This document shows positions 8,531 to 15,910 of a stretch of DNA of 64,000 nucleotides, piece after piece. The notes under the pieces were generated by a model that saw nothing but the letters and a program-made list of their open reading frames with translations, searched no databases and was not told where the DNA came from. Both the position numbers and the translations under genes were made by a program. The first letter of the stretch is position 1, and every line of letters starts with the position of its first letter. The stretch comes from Acidipila sp. EB88 (GTDB lineage Bacteria; Acidobacteriota; Terriglobia; Terriglobales; Acidobacteriaceae): assembly GCF_003858395.1 (NCBI RefSeq), contig NZ_QWEV01000005.1, positions 2,542,001 to 2,606,000 on the forward strand, given 5' to 3'.

Positions 8531-9304
8531 TCAGCTTTTGCGGTTGAACAGCAGCGAGTTGGCCTGGTCAATCGACGTGAGCGAAATGCGCGCGATATTC
8601 ACGTGCACCGGCCGGCACGCCGCCCACACGATTGCATCTGCCACATCCTCCGGCTTCAACGGCGTGAGGTTCGCGTACACCTTTGCTGCGCGTTCCTCGT
8701 CGCCGCGGAACCGAATCTTGGAAAAGTCCGTCTCCACCATTCCCGGATCGACCGACGTCACCCGCACCGGGGTGCCGAGCAGGTCCTGCCGAAGCCCATC
8801 GTTGATGGCGTGCTCCGCCGCCTTGGTCGCGCAGTACACCGCGCCTCCCGGGTATGTCATGTCGCCGGCGGTGGAGCCAAGGCTGATCACGTGGCCCCGC
8901 CCCCGCTCCACCATGCCCGGCACCACGAACCGGGTCACAAACAGCAGGCCCTTTACATTGGTGTCAAGCATCTCGTCCCAGTCCGAGGGCTTGCCCTCGT
9001 GCACCTTGTCGAGTCCGCGCGAAAGCCCGGCGTTGTTCACCAGCACGTCGATCGCAGCCCACTCCGCCGGCAGCGCCGCTATCGCCGCTTCCACCGCCCC
9101 GGCCTGCTGCACGTCCAGTGACACCACGTGGGCTGCCGTTCCACCCTGATCGCTCAACTCACGGGCCAGCGCGTCCAGCTTCTCGGTGCGCCGCGCCGCC
9201 AGGATCAGCCGCGCGCCTTCCGCGGCAAACGCCCGCGCGCACGCCTCGCCAATACCTGAGCTCGCGCCCGTGATCAAAACCACCTTGCCCTGCAATCCGC
9301 TCAC
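8531..9304 (-). CDS. ydfG: SDR-family 3-hydroxy acid dehydrogenase (YdfG-like)
   Basis: A 257-residue short-chain dehydrogenase with the NADP-binding TGASSGIG at residues 12-19, NNAG at about 90 and the catalytic Ser plus YCATK. The segment LSRGLDKVHEGKPSDWDEMLDTNVKGL and the C-terminal HVNIARISLTSIDQANSLLFNRKS tail closely follow YdfG, which reduces 3-hydroxy acids such as L-allo-threonine and malonic semialdehyde. The start is a GTG overlapping the stop codon of the upstream gene (GTGA), so the two are translationally coupled. Both partners act on short 3-hydroxy acids, which suggests a shared detoxification or catabolic step. Confidence 0.87.
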   Translation of the reverse strand: MSGLQGKVVLITGASSGIGEACARAFAAEGARLILAARRTEKLDALARELSDQGGTAAHVVSLDVQQAGAVEAAIAALPAEWAAIDVLVNNAGLSRGLDKVHEGKPSDWDEMLDTNVKGLLFVTRFVVPGMVERGRGHVISLGSTAGDMTYPGGAVYCATKAAEHAINDGLRQDLLGTPVRVTSVDPGMVETDFSKIRFRGDEERAAKVYANLTPLKPEDVADAIVWAACRPVHVNIARISLTSIDQANSLLFNRKS

Positions 9305-10185
9305 TCCTGTAGTCCTTTCGCTTCGGCGCGCACCGCATCCAGGTAGCCGGCGGCCCAGTCCTTGTCGCCGTTGCCCCGGCGAATGGCAGCATTCAGGTTC
9401 TGTTGGAAAATGTCGCCCAGCGGTGTGCGCGTTGCCGTTTCCTTGGCTGCCTCGCGATACAGCGTCATGTCCTTGGCGCCCAGCTTCATCGTAGCGCCCG
9501 GCTTCTCCGGCGGGTCGAGCATCACCTTGCCATAGTTGGCGTAAAACGCAGACTGAAACAGCGCGCTGTTCACCGTCTCCAGAAACACCTGGGGATCGAT
9601 CCCGTGCGCTTCGGCAAACGTAAAGCTCTCGCTCAGCGACGCGATCATCGCCGTGATCAGGAAGTTGCCCCCCAGCTTCAACGCGTGGGCGACGCTTGGC
9701 TTCTCACCCACCACCGTGATGCCACGGGAGAAGCACTCCAAGATCGGCGTAATCTCCTGCAGCAACGTGTCCGGGCCGGCTACCGCCAGCCATAGCTTGC
9801 CTTCGGCCGCGATGTTGGGGCGGCCAAACACCGGTGAGCCCACGTAGCCCTGCCCGTGCGCTGCATGTTCCCGCTCCAGCCGCTGCGCGAGGTCCACGCT
9901 GATCGTTGAAAGTGAAACGTGCGTAGCGTCCTTGGGAATCGCGGCCAGCGCCCCTTGTTCAAACAGCACGCCCTCCACCGCTGCATCGTCGTTCAGCATC
10001 GTGAAGATCAGCTTCGCGTCCCGCACCGCCTCGGCCGCGGTCGCCGCTACCTGGGCGGCCTCCTGCTGCAGGGGCGCGGCAGCCGTGGCCGTGCGGTTCC
10101 ACACCACTGTGTCGTAGCCCTTCGCGACCAGGAGACGCGCAATCCCGCTGCCCATCTGGCCCAAACCTAGAAACGCAATCCGCAT
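9301..10185 (-). CDS. NAD(P)-dependent beta-hydroxyacid dehydrogenase (3-hydroxyisobutyrate dehydrogenase family)
   Basis: A 294-residue cytosolic oxidoreductase. The dinucleotide-binding GLGQMGSG is at residues 7-14, the substrate-binding region is near VGSPVFGRPNIAAEGKLWLAVAG, and the catalytic lysine lies in HALKLGGNFL. Length and layout match the 3-hydroxyisobutyrate / glyoxylate-succinic-semialdehyde reductase family; which substrate it uses cannot be decided. The frame is open to 10449, but the ATG at 10185 starts exactly at the Rossmann strand. The gene is the first of a two-gene operon with the YdfG-like enzyme. Confidence 0.85.
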   Translation of the reverse strand: MRIAFLGLGQMGSGIARLLVAKGYDTVVWNRTATAAAPLQQEAAQVAATAAEAVRDAKLIFTMLNDDAAVEGVLFEQGALAAIPKDATHVSLSTISVDLAQRLEREHAAHGQGYVGSPVFGRPNIAAEGKLWLAVAGPDTLLQEITPILECFSRGITVVGEKPSVAHALKLGGNFLITAMIASLSESFTFAEAHGIDPQVFLETVNSALFQSAFYANYGKVMLDPPEKPGATMKLGAKDMTLYREAAKETATRTPLGDIFQQNLNAAIRRGNGDKDWAAGYLDAVRAEAKGLQE

Positions 10186-10263
10186 CCAGACTCTCCTTGT
10201 TTCCCGGTTGGATGCACGAACCACGCCGGCTTCAACCCCGCCACTCCCCGCGCACGCTCCGTC

Positions 10264-10306
10264 GCACAACAAAAGACCACCCTCGCGGGTGGCCTTTTCG
10301 TTGTGC
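10264..10306. terminator. Terminator after the OmpA-family gene
   Basis: Near-perfect hairpin: GCACAAC with AAAG and CCACCC arms around a TCGC loop. On the minus strand it ends with CTTTTG, nine bases after the stop codon at 10316. Confidence 0.8.
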
Positions 10307-10315
10307 TGCAACCAG

Positions 10316-11899
10316 CTACTGGGGTTGAGCCTGGTTCGGTGTCGCCGTGGTGCCGCCCGCAGGCTCGGCCTGCTGCTGCACACCAATCGCGTCGCCTGAG
10401 ACCACCAGCTCCACGCGCCGGTTCTGCGCCCGACCCTCGGCGCTGCCATTATCCGCCACCGGATTGGTCAGGCCAAAGCCCGTTGCCGTCACATTGGCCA
10501 GTGGCACACCCTGCGCTACCAGGAAGTCACCCACTGCCTGTGCGCGGTTTTCCGAGAGCTTCTGGTTGTACTGTTCGCCGCCCACATTGTCGGTGTAGCC
10601 CTCAACCTGCACCTTCAGGCTCGGATACGCCTGCAGGATGCCTGATACCTTGGCCAGCTTCACCTGCGCGTCCGACTTCAGCGTGTACTTGCCCGTGTCA
10701 AACAGCACGTCCGACATGTTCACGATCAGGCCGCGTGCCGACTCCTGCGTGTTCAGCACAGAGTTCAACTGGTCGCGCAAACGCTGGCGGATCTGCTGGG
10801 TCTGCTGGGCAGCCTGCTGCTGCGCCTGTTGTGCCTGGGCAGCCTGTGCCTGGGCCTGCGCCGCCTGCAGCTCTGCCTTGGCGCGCTCGGCTGAGGCCTG
10901 CTCGGCCTGCAGTTTTGCCTGCTGCGCATCCAGCGCTGACTGCTGCGCCTGCTGCTGTGCCTGCTCGCTCGCCCGCTGCTGCGCTGCCGCATCCATCGCC
11001 TGGTGCTTGCGGATCGCGATCACGCGCGAGTCCTCCGCACTCTGCACGGCTGCGCGCGCATAGGTGATCTCCTGCTTGCGCTCGCTCTTGTGCGCGTCCA
11101 TCGCCTGCGCGTTCTGCAGGTTCTGCACCGCGCTCTGGAACGTATCCGTCGCATACCGGTCCGCGCCCGCGGCCTTGGCGATCTGGATCGCATTGATCGC
11201 TTCGTACAGCTCCAGCGGCGACTCGTCATTGCGGGTAATCGGGTGCAGCACCGTGTCCGAACCGCTAGTGGTCGAGTAGGCTCCGCGCGGCAGCAGGGAA
11301 GCGTGCGCTACCACTGGCTCGATAATGCCCTGCGTCTTGTCGTTCAACACCACGTTCTGCAACACCACCACGTCACTGGGCGCGCTCACGTAGAAATACG
11401 GCTCGGCCGTTACGATCAGCGCGAACGCCTGCAGGTTGGTCGTCACCTTCATGTCGACCTTGTTGCCGCCGCCCGTCGGCAGCACTTCACCCAGCGCCTG
11501 CGGATGCCCGTCGGCCGAGATCGCCCACAGCACGTAGGTCAGGTACTCCACGCCGAAGCCATTGGCCGGCGGCAGGCCTTCGAGGTGGAGGTCGATCGAG
11601 ATGCCGCCCTTGTTGCTCTGCACCGTGGCCGAGCCCTTGGCGCGCGCCAGCAGTGGTGTTCCTTCAAACCCGATCTTGGTCGAGCCGCTGCGATGGAAGT
11701 AGTTAATCGCCGGGATATCGCGGGCGACCACCTGGATCTTGTACAGCGGAATCCCGTTGCGCACGGCCGACGGGCCCTGCTCCTGCTGCTGCGGAAAGCG
11801 ATCGGTGGCGGTCGGGTTCATTTCCTGGGCCTGCGCTCCGGCGGCATAAAAGGCGCCAGCCAGCAGCACGACAGGGGTGATCTTTTGGAACTTCAGCAT
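10316..11899 (-). CDS. OmpA-family outer-membrane/peptidoglycan-binding protein
   Basis: A 527-residue envelope protein. Residues 1-25 are a signal peptide ending AQA. Next comes a beta-rich domain (about 45-250) with an anti-sigma/immunoglobulin-like feel, then a long Ala/Gln-rich coiled coil (about 290-375, many AQQ and QAQ repeats), and finally a C-terminal OmpA domain (FDTGKYTLKSDAQVKL, VEGYTDNVG, LSENRAQAV, NRRVELVV) that binds peptidoglycan. The coiled coil may span the periplasm. The ATG at 11899 begins the signal peptide; further upstream codons lie in AT-richer leader DNA. Transcribed alone with a strong terminator. Confidence 0.88.
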   Translation of the reverse strand: MLKFQKITPVVLLAGAFYAAGAQAQEMNPTATDRFPQQQEQGPSAVRNGIPLYKIQVVARDIPAINYFHRSGSTKIGFEGTPLLARAKGSATVQSNKGGISIDLHLEGLPPANGFGVEYLTYVLWAISADGHPQALGEVLPTGGGNKVDMKVTTNLQAFALIVTAEPYFYVSAPSDVVVLQNVVLNDKTQGIIEPVVAHASLLPRGAYSTTSGSDTVLHPITRNDESPLELYEAINAIQIAKAAGADRYATDTFQSAVQNLQNAQAMDAHKSERKQEITYARAAVQSAEDSRVIAIRKHQAMDAAAQQRASEQAQQQAQQSALDAQQAKLQAEQASAERAKAELQAAQAQAQAAQAQQAQQQAAQQTQQIRQRLRDQLNSVLNTQESARGLIVNMSDVLFDTGKYTLKSDAQVKLAKVSGILQAYPSLKVQVEGYTDNVGGEQYNQKLSENRAQAVGDFLVAQGVPLANVTATGFGLTNPVADNGSAEGRAQNRRVELVVSGDAIGVQQQAEPAGGTTATPNQAQPQ

Positions 11900-12044
11900 G
11901 AAGCGGTTTCCATTCTCAGCCACTCCCTTTGATGAGGAAGACCAGGCTGGGTGACCAGTGATGTTATTCAAGTAGTAAAGATGCTCGAAAGGGAGGGCGG
12001 GAGGTCTTCCATCGAACAGACAACGCTCTCCCGTCCTCTTGCCC

Positions 12045-12740
12045 CTACTGCGCTTCGCTCGGTGGTACCAGCTTGTGCGCGATCGCGAAGATTGCAAGTT
12101 CCAGCCGTGTCGACAACTTCAGCTTCTCGAACGTGTTGGAAAGGTGACGCTTCACCGTCTCCTCGCTCAGCTTGAACTGCTTGGCGATCTCGCGGTTCGA
12201 CAGCCCCTTGACGATCAGACCAACCACCTCAAGCTCCCTGCGCGTCAGGTGGAAGCGTTCCGTGCTTTCCTGTTGCACCTGCGTGCGCAGCTCGGCCAAT
12301 ACCCCGGCCAGGTGCTCGATGCGTTTGCCGTCCGCCCAGTAAAAGCCGTTCATCACCGCGATCAGCGCCGTGGCAATCTGCTCGGCCAGCGCACTTTTCA
12401 GCACGATGCCGCGCGCGCCGGCCGTGAAGGCCTCCGCGAGCTGCTCCGCCTGGATCGACCCGGTCAGCAGCAGGATCTTGGTCTGCGGCACCGCGGTCAT
12501 GACCTGCCGCACAATGTCGAAGCCGGTGGTCTGCGGCATCTGCACGTCCAGCAAAAGCACGTCCGGGCGCTGCTCCACCGTTGCGGCCACTGCCTGCGTG
12601 CCGTTTTCAGCTTCGCCAATGACTTGGAAATTTCCGTGCGCGGTTAAAAGGTTGCGCACACCGATCCTCACCACAGGGTGATCGTCGGCAAGAACCACAC
12701 GAATAGCAGGTGGACGTTGCAGGTTTGTAGTTTGTGTCAT
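12045..12740 (-). CDS. LuxR/NarL-family response regulator
   Basis: DNA-binding response regulator, 231 residues. The receiver domain shows the acidic pocket D19-D20 and phospho-acceptor D65 (LLLDVQMP), with Thr and Lys switch residues (LLLTGS, GIVLKS). The C-terminal helix-turn-helix (LTRRELEVVGLIVKGLSNREIAKQFKLSEETVKRHLSNTFEKL) is NarL-type. The ATG at 12740 overlaps the stop codon of the Hpt gene upstream (ATGA), so the start is well supported. No histidine kinase adjoins; its partner is probably the Hpt protein fed by a remote kinase. Confidence 0.92.
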   Translation of the reverse strand: MTQTTNLQRPPAIRVVLADDHPVVRIGVRNLLTAHGNFQVIGEAENGTQAVAATVEQRPDVLLLDVQMPQTTGFDIVRQVMTAVPQTKILLLTGSIQAEQLAEAFTAGARGIVLKSALAEQIATALIAVMNGFYWADGKRIEHLAGVLAELRTQVQQESTERFHLTRRELEVVGLIVKGLSNREIAKQFKLSEETVKRHLSNTFEKLKLSTRLELAIFAIAHKLVPPSEAQ

Positions 12741-13198
12741 AAAGCGACGTGTGCCTCTCTCAGTGCTGCTTCCAGCAATGTGCACCCGCGAAGCGTTTCC
12801 TGGACAAGTGCCCGAAAGCGCGTTTCAGGCAGCGACTCTGCTTCGAACTCTGCTGCTACCCTGGCCAGGCCCGCGGCTCCAAGCATGCCGGCGGTTCCGC
12901 GCAGGGTGTGACCCAGTACGTGCGCTACGTCCTGCTCAGCCGGGGCGTTCAACGCCGCCTCGAGCCTTCGCCGTGTCTGCCGGAGGAACTCGCGATAGGT
13001 GTCGGCGAGTACCGTTTCATCCAGCAGCCTGCGCAGCGTTCCAAACGTGGAAGGATCCAGGGCTGGGAAGCTGGGTTCGTAACTCTTCCGCGGGACACTC
13101 CGAGCAGGCACCTGGGGCGGCGTGGCCCTTTGCCCGCGCACCTCGCGGTTACCAGTGGAGCCTGTTCTTAAATCCCGCATACCCGGACGATACCCCAT
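12737..13198 (-). CDS. Histidine phosphotransfer (Hpt) domain protein
   Basis: A 153-residue protein whose last 110 residues form an Hpt four-helix bundle with the phospho-histidine in GHTLRGTAGMLGAAG (about residue 97). It should relay phosphate between a sensor kinase and the coupled response regulator downstream, with which it overlaps by four bases. The first 40 residues are Arg/Pro-rich and may be disordered or not translated; there is no good ribosome site at 13198, an in-frame ATG lies at 13180, and the true start could be further in. Confidence 0.78.
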   Translation of the reverse strand: MGYRPGMRDLRTGSTGNREVRGQRATPPQVPARSVPRKSYEPSFPALDPSTFGTLRRLLDETVLADTYREFLRQTRRRLEAALNAPAEQDVAHVLGHTLRGTAGMLGAAGLARVAAEFEAESLPETRFRALVQETLRGCTLLEAALREAHVAL

Positions 13199-13511
13199 GC
13201 GTAAGCGGAGGAAAGTTACTCTTGTACTTCAACGCGGCAGATTCTCACACCAAAGTAGCAGTGGATCGCATCGGCATCCGCCCGGAATTGCCCGCTCCGG
13301 TGCACCCTGCTCGCGGACGTCCCGCCCGCGATGCCTCCATTCGGTCGGTTCAACCCGGCAGCGTTGCACCCGGTCAGGCAAGCCGCAGGACTTCGCCTGC
13401 CTGGCATCCGCTGTCATCGGTGTTCGCATGATGGGTGCATCCATCTTGTGAGCCACGCAGGACCCGCTGCCCCCTGCTCCCGCTCCGTGCCGAAACGCTG
13501 TACGCTTCGGC
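13199..13511. other. Intergenic region, no gene seen
   Basis: A 313-base divergent gap between the Hpt gene and the DUF2339 gene. No supported gene, tRNA or clear promoter motif; it should contain both promoters. Confidence 0.5.
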
Positions 13512-15401
13512 ATGGATCCAACGCAGCCAGACGACCTGCGCGCTGAAGTCGCGGCCCTGCGCACCCGCGTGGAAACGCTGGAGTCGCAGCTCGCACACCT
13601 CGCGCAGTCTCCCTCCGCGCACTCCGCACCCAGGCCCTTCGACACGGCAGCCGTCCCACCCCGGGCTGGCACGCGCCCGTCTGATCCGCCCCAGCGCTTC
13701 ATCCCTCCCGCAAAACCTTCGCTTGAAGCCCGCATCGGGTCGCAGGTGTTCAACCGGGTCGGCATCGTCGCCGTGCTCATCGGGGCAGCCTGGTTTCTCA
13801 AGTACGCGGTGGACCAGCAATGGCTCGGCCCCCTGGCCCGCGTGCTGGTGGGTGTCTGCGCCGGAGCCGGCCTCATCGGCTGGTCCGAGCGTTTTCGCAC
13901 GCGCGGCTATCCGGTATTCTCGCTGTCGCTCAAGGCTGCCGGCACCGGCATGCTCTATTTGGCGTTCTGGGCGGCATTCGCCTTGTTCCACCTGGTCGGC
14001 TACCCCATGGCCTTCGCCGGCATGGTGCTGATCACCGTCGCCAACGCGTGGCTCTGCTGGGGCCAGCGGTCCGAGGTGCTCGCCGCCTACGTTGCGATCG
14101 GCGGTTTCCTTACGCCGGCTCTGCTCGCCGGGGAGCACAACTCGGTCGCAGTGCTGGGCTGCTACCTCGCACTGCTCAACGCCGGACTGTTCACGCTCAT
14201 CGCCTTTCGTAACTGGCCACGGCTCCTGCCCGCCGCCTTCGTCGGCACCACCAGCTACCTTGCCGCGTATGCGCTGCATCCCGCGCAGGTAACGGCCACC
14301 AGCGACGGCACCGCGGCCCTGTGGCTCGTCCTGCTGAGCTTCGTTGCCTTTTCCGTCGCGCCTCTGCGTATAGCTGCGCGCAGTCCCTCGACCGCCCGCG
14401 ACATCGCAGGCCTGGTCCTCCTGGTCAACATCCTGCTGGGCAGCTGGGAGCTGTGGCGCTTCCTCCCAGATACGTCCTTGGCCGCGCGCTGGCTGCCCAT
14501 GGCCGTGGCCGCCTGGTGTGGACTGCTGCTGTTCTCCGGCCGGTTCCTGCTCCCCACATCCTCAGGCACGAACAGCCCAGCGGCTGCGAATCTACCCATC
14601 CCCACCGCATCTGAAAGCTTGCGTCCCCTGCTTGCCGCGCTGGTGATCACCTTTGTCGCGCTTGGACTCTGGTCCGTCTGCAACGCGCCCGGCGCCATCG
14701 CCGGCTGGACGCTCGAAGCAGCAACCCTGCTCGCGCTCTCCCTGCGCCGCGTGCCCACTGCACTCAATGCGCCAGAGTCCGGCGCCGCTTCTCCGACCCG
14801 CTCGCTGGTAAGTTCGCCCGTTCCATCGGCGTTGCTGCTCGCAGCCTCCGCCCTGTTGCTGGTTGGCGAGTCGCTGGTCGGCGAACTCCGCGCCATGGAC
14901 TACGCCGTGCTCAACCTCCGGTTTGCGCTCTACCTGCTGGTCGTGGCCGTGTCGCTGTTCGCCGTGCGGGCCGCGGCGCTCCACCACGCGCAGCATCGCC
15001 AGCACCCCGACACCCTGTGGCCGTCCATGGGTGCGCTGTGTTCCGTGCTGGCAACCACGCTGCTGCTGCTCGCGGGCATCTTCGAGATCCACACCCTCTA
15101 CCAGGGCCCTGCGGGCTTGGACGCTGGAGTGGCCGGGCACTTCTGGGACTCGGCCTGGGCTGCCATTCTCGGCGTGCTCCTGCTGGTTTGCGGCTTCCGC
15201 GTGCGTTGGTCGTTTCTGCGCTGGCAGGCGCTTGCCCTGCTCACCCTGGCCATCGCCAAGGTCTTCCTGTTCGACACGCGTGCCCTCTCCCAGGGCTTTC
15301 GCATTCTCAGCTTCCTGGGTCTCGGCGTTCTGCTGCTCGCCGTGTCGTTCATCTACCAGCGCGACCTGCTCAACCTGCGCGGGGAAGAGCACGGCGGCTA
15401 A
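13512..15401 (+). CDS. DUF2339 multi-pass membrane protein
   Basis: A 629-residue predicted membrane protein. Residues 3-30 are a short coiled coil (EVAALRTRVETLESQL), 31-70 a Pro-rich linker, and from about 75 on there are roughly 18 hydrophobic helices. The opening SLEARIGSQVFNRVGIVAVLIGAAWFLKYAVD is the hallmark of DUF2339. The function of the family is unknown. The length is somewhat short for the family, which often reaches 800 residues or more. It stands alone and ends at a terminator. Confidence 0.88.
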   Translation: MDPTQPDDLRAEVAALRTRVETLESQLAHLAQSPSAHSAPRPFDTAAVPPRAGTRPSDPPQRFIPPAKPSLEARIGSQVFNRVGIVAVLIGAAWFLKYAVDQQWLGPLARVLVGVCAGAGLIGWSERFRTRGYPVFSLSLKAAGTGMLYLAFWAAFALFHLVGYPMAFAGMVLITVANAWLCWGQRSEVLAAYVAIGGFLTPALLAGEHNSVAVLGCYLALLNAGLFTLIAFRNWPRLLPAAFVGTTSYLAAYALHPAQVTATSDGTAALWLVLLSFVAFSVAPLRIAARSPSTARDIAGLVLLVNILLGSWELWRFLPDTSLAARWLPMAVAAWCGLLLFSGRFLLPTSSGTNSPAAANLPIPTASESLRPLLAALVITFVALGLWSVCNAPGAIAGWTLEAATLLALSLRRVPTALNAPESGAASPTRSLVSSPVPSALLLAASALLLVGESLVGELRAMDYAVLNLRFALYLLVVAVSLFAVRAAALHHAQHRQHPDTLWPSMGALCSVLATTLLLLAGIFEIHTLYQGPAGLDAGVAGHFWDSAWAAILGVLLLVCGFRVRWSFLRWQALALLTLAIAKVFLFDTRALSQGFRILSFLGLGVLLLAVSFIYQRDLLNLRGEEHGG

Positions 15402-15416
15402 CCCACCACACATGAG

Positions 15417-15462
15417 AAAAGGCGCAGGGCGCTCGCCACCAGGCAAGCACCCCGCGCCTTTT
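15417..15462 (+). terminator. Terminator after the DUF2339 gene
   Basis: AAAAGGCGC paired with GCGCCTTTT around an interrupted GGG/CCC stem, 15 bases after the stop codon at 15401. It reads into TTTTCC on the plus strand. Confidence 0.7.
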
Positions 15463-15521
15463 CCGCTTGAATCCGGCAGTCAACAGCCAGTCACAGCGCC
15501 GACCACCTTAAGCTGCTGAAA

Positions 15522-15731
15522 TTAACGGCCCTGCTTCTGATGCTGCGCATCGACGTGCCCCGCAGCCAGAGCAGCCTTTACCTTTTCCACCGACGTGCCA
15601 TGCACCCGGATCGCCTCGTGCAGGGCCTCGCCCGACACCTTGAAGTGCTCCGCCCAGTAGTGAATATCCGAAGCGACTTTGGGGTTGATCTCGTGCTCGC
15701 TGCTCGGTCCGTGTTCTACGTTGTCCGCCAT
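15522..15731 (-). CDS. DUF3606 small protein
   Basis: A 69-residue acidic protein whose core (KVASDIHYWAEHFKVSGEALHEAIRVHGTSVEKVKAAL) fits DUF3606, a short helical domain of unknown function found in many soil and plant-associated bacteria. The ATG at 15731 starts the compact domain; codons further upstream fall in a repeat element. No membrane segment or cysteine is present. Confidence 0.82.
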   Translation of the reverse strand: MADNVEHGPSSEHEINPKVASDIHYWAEHFKVSGEALHEAIRVHGTSVEKVKAALAAGHVDAQHQKQGR

Positions 15732-15808
15732 GATCGTGTTGTTTCCTTCCTTGTTACGCCCTAGCTTGGATGCACAGTGCATGCCCTGCACCGGCCCAAA
15801 GAAAACTC

Positions 15809-15840
15809 CCCACGAAGTGGGCGCCAGCCGCGCAGGCGGT
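15809..15840 (+). repeat. Double-hairpin dispersed element, copy 2
   Basis: Stem 1 CCCAC-GAA-GTGGG, then the second hairpin with GGCGG arms. The change from GCCAC/GTGGC to CCCAC/GTGGG keeps pairing. It lies between the DUF3606 gene and the terminator of ftsK. Confidence 0.85.
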
Positions 15841-15852
15841 CCTGCTCTGCCC

Positions 15853-15884
15853 AAAAAAAAGCCCCGCTCCAGGAGCAGGGCTTT
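15853..15884 (-). terminator. Terminator after ftsK
   Basis: AAAGCCC and GCTCC arms; on the minus strand a run of eight T follows, 27 bases past the ftsK stop. Confidence 0.88.
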
Positions 15885-15910
15885 GTTTCACCACGAGCTT
15901 TCATCCGCTA

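Noticed and set aside
13199..13511. tRNA suggested by GGTTCAACCC
   Set aside because: No matching five-base stem or acceptor arm could be paired around it.
13374..14279. Long minus-strand frame opposite the DUF2339 gene
   Set aside because: It lies within a clear membrane-protein gene on the other strand, has Arg/Gly/His-rich composition and no domain likeness. It is a high-GC shadow frame.
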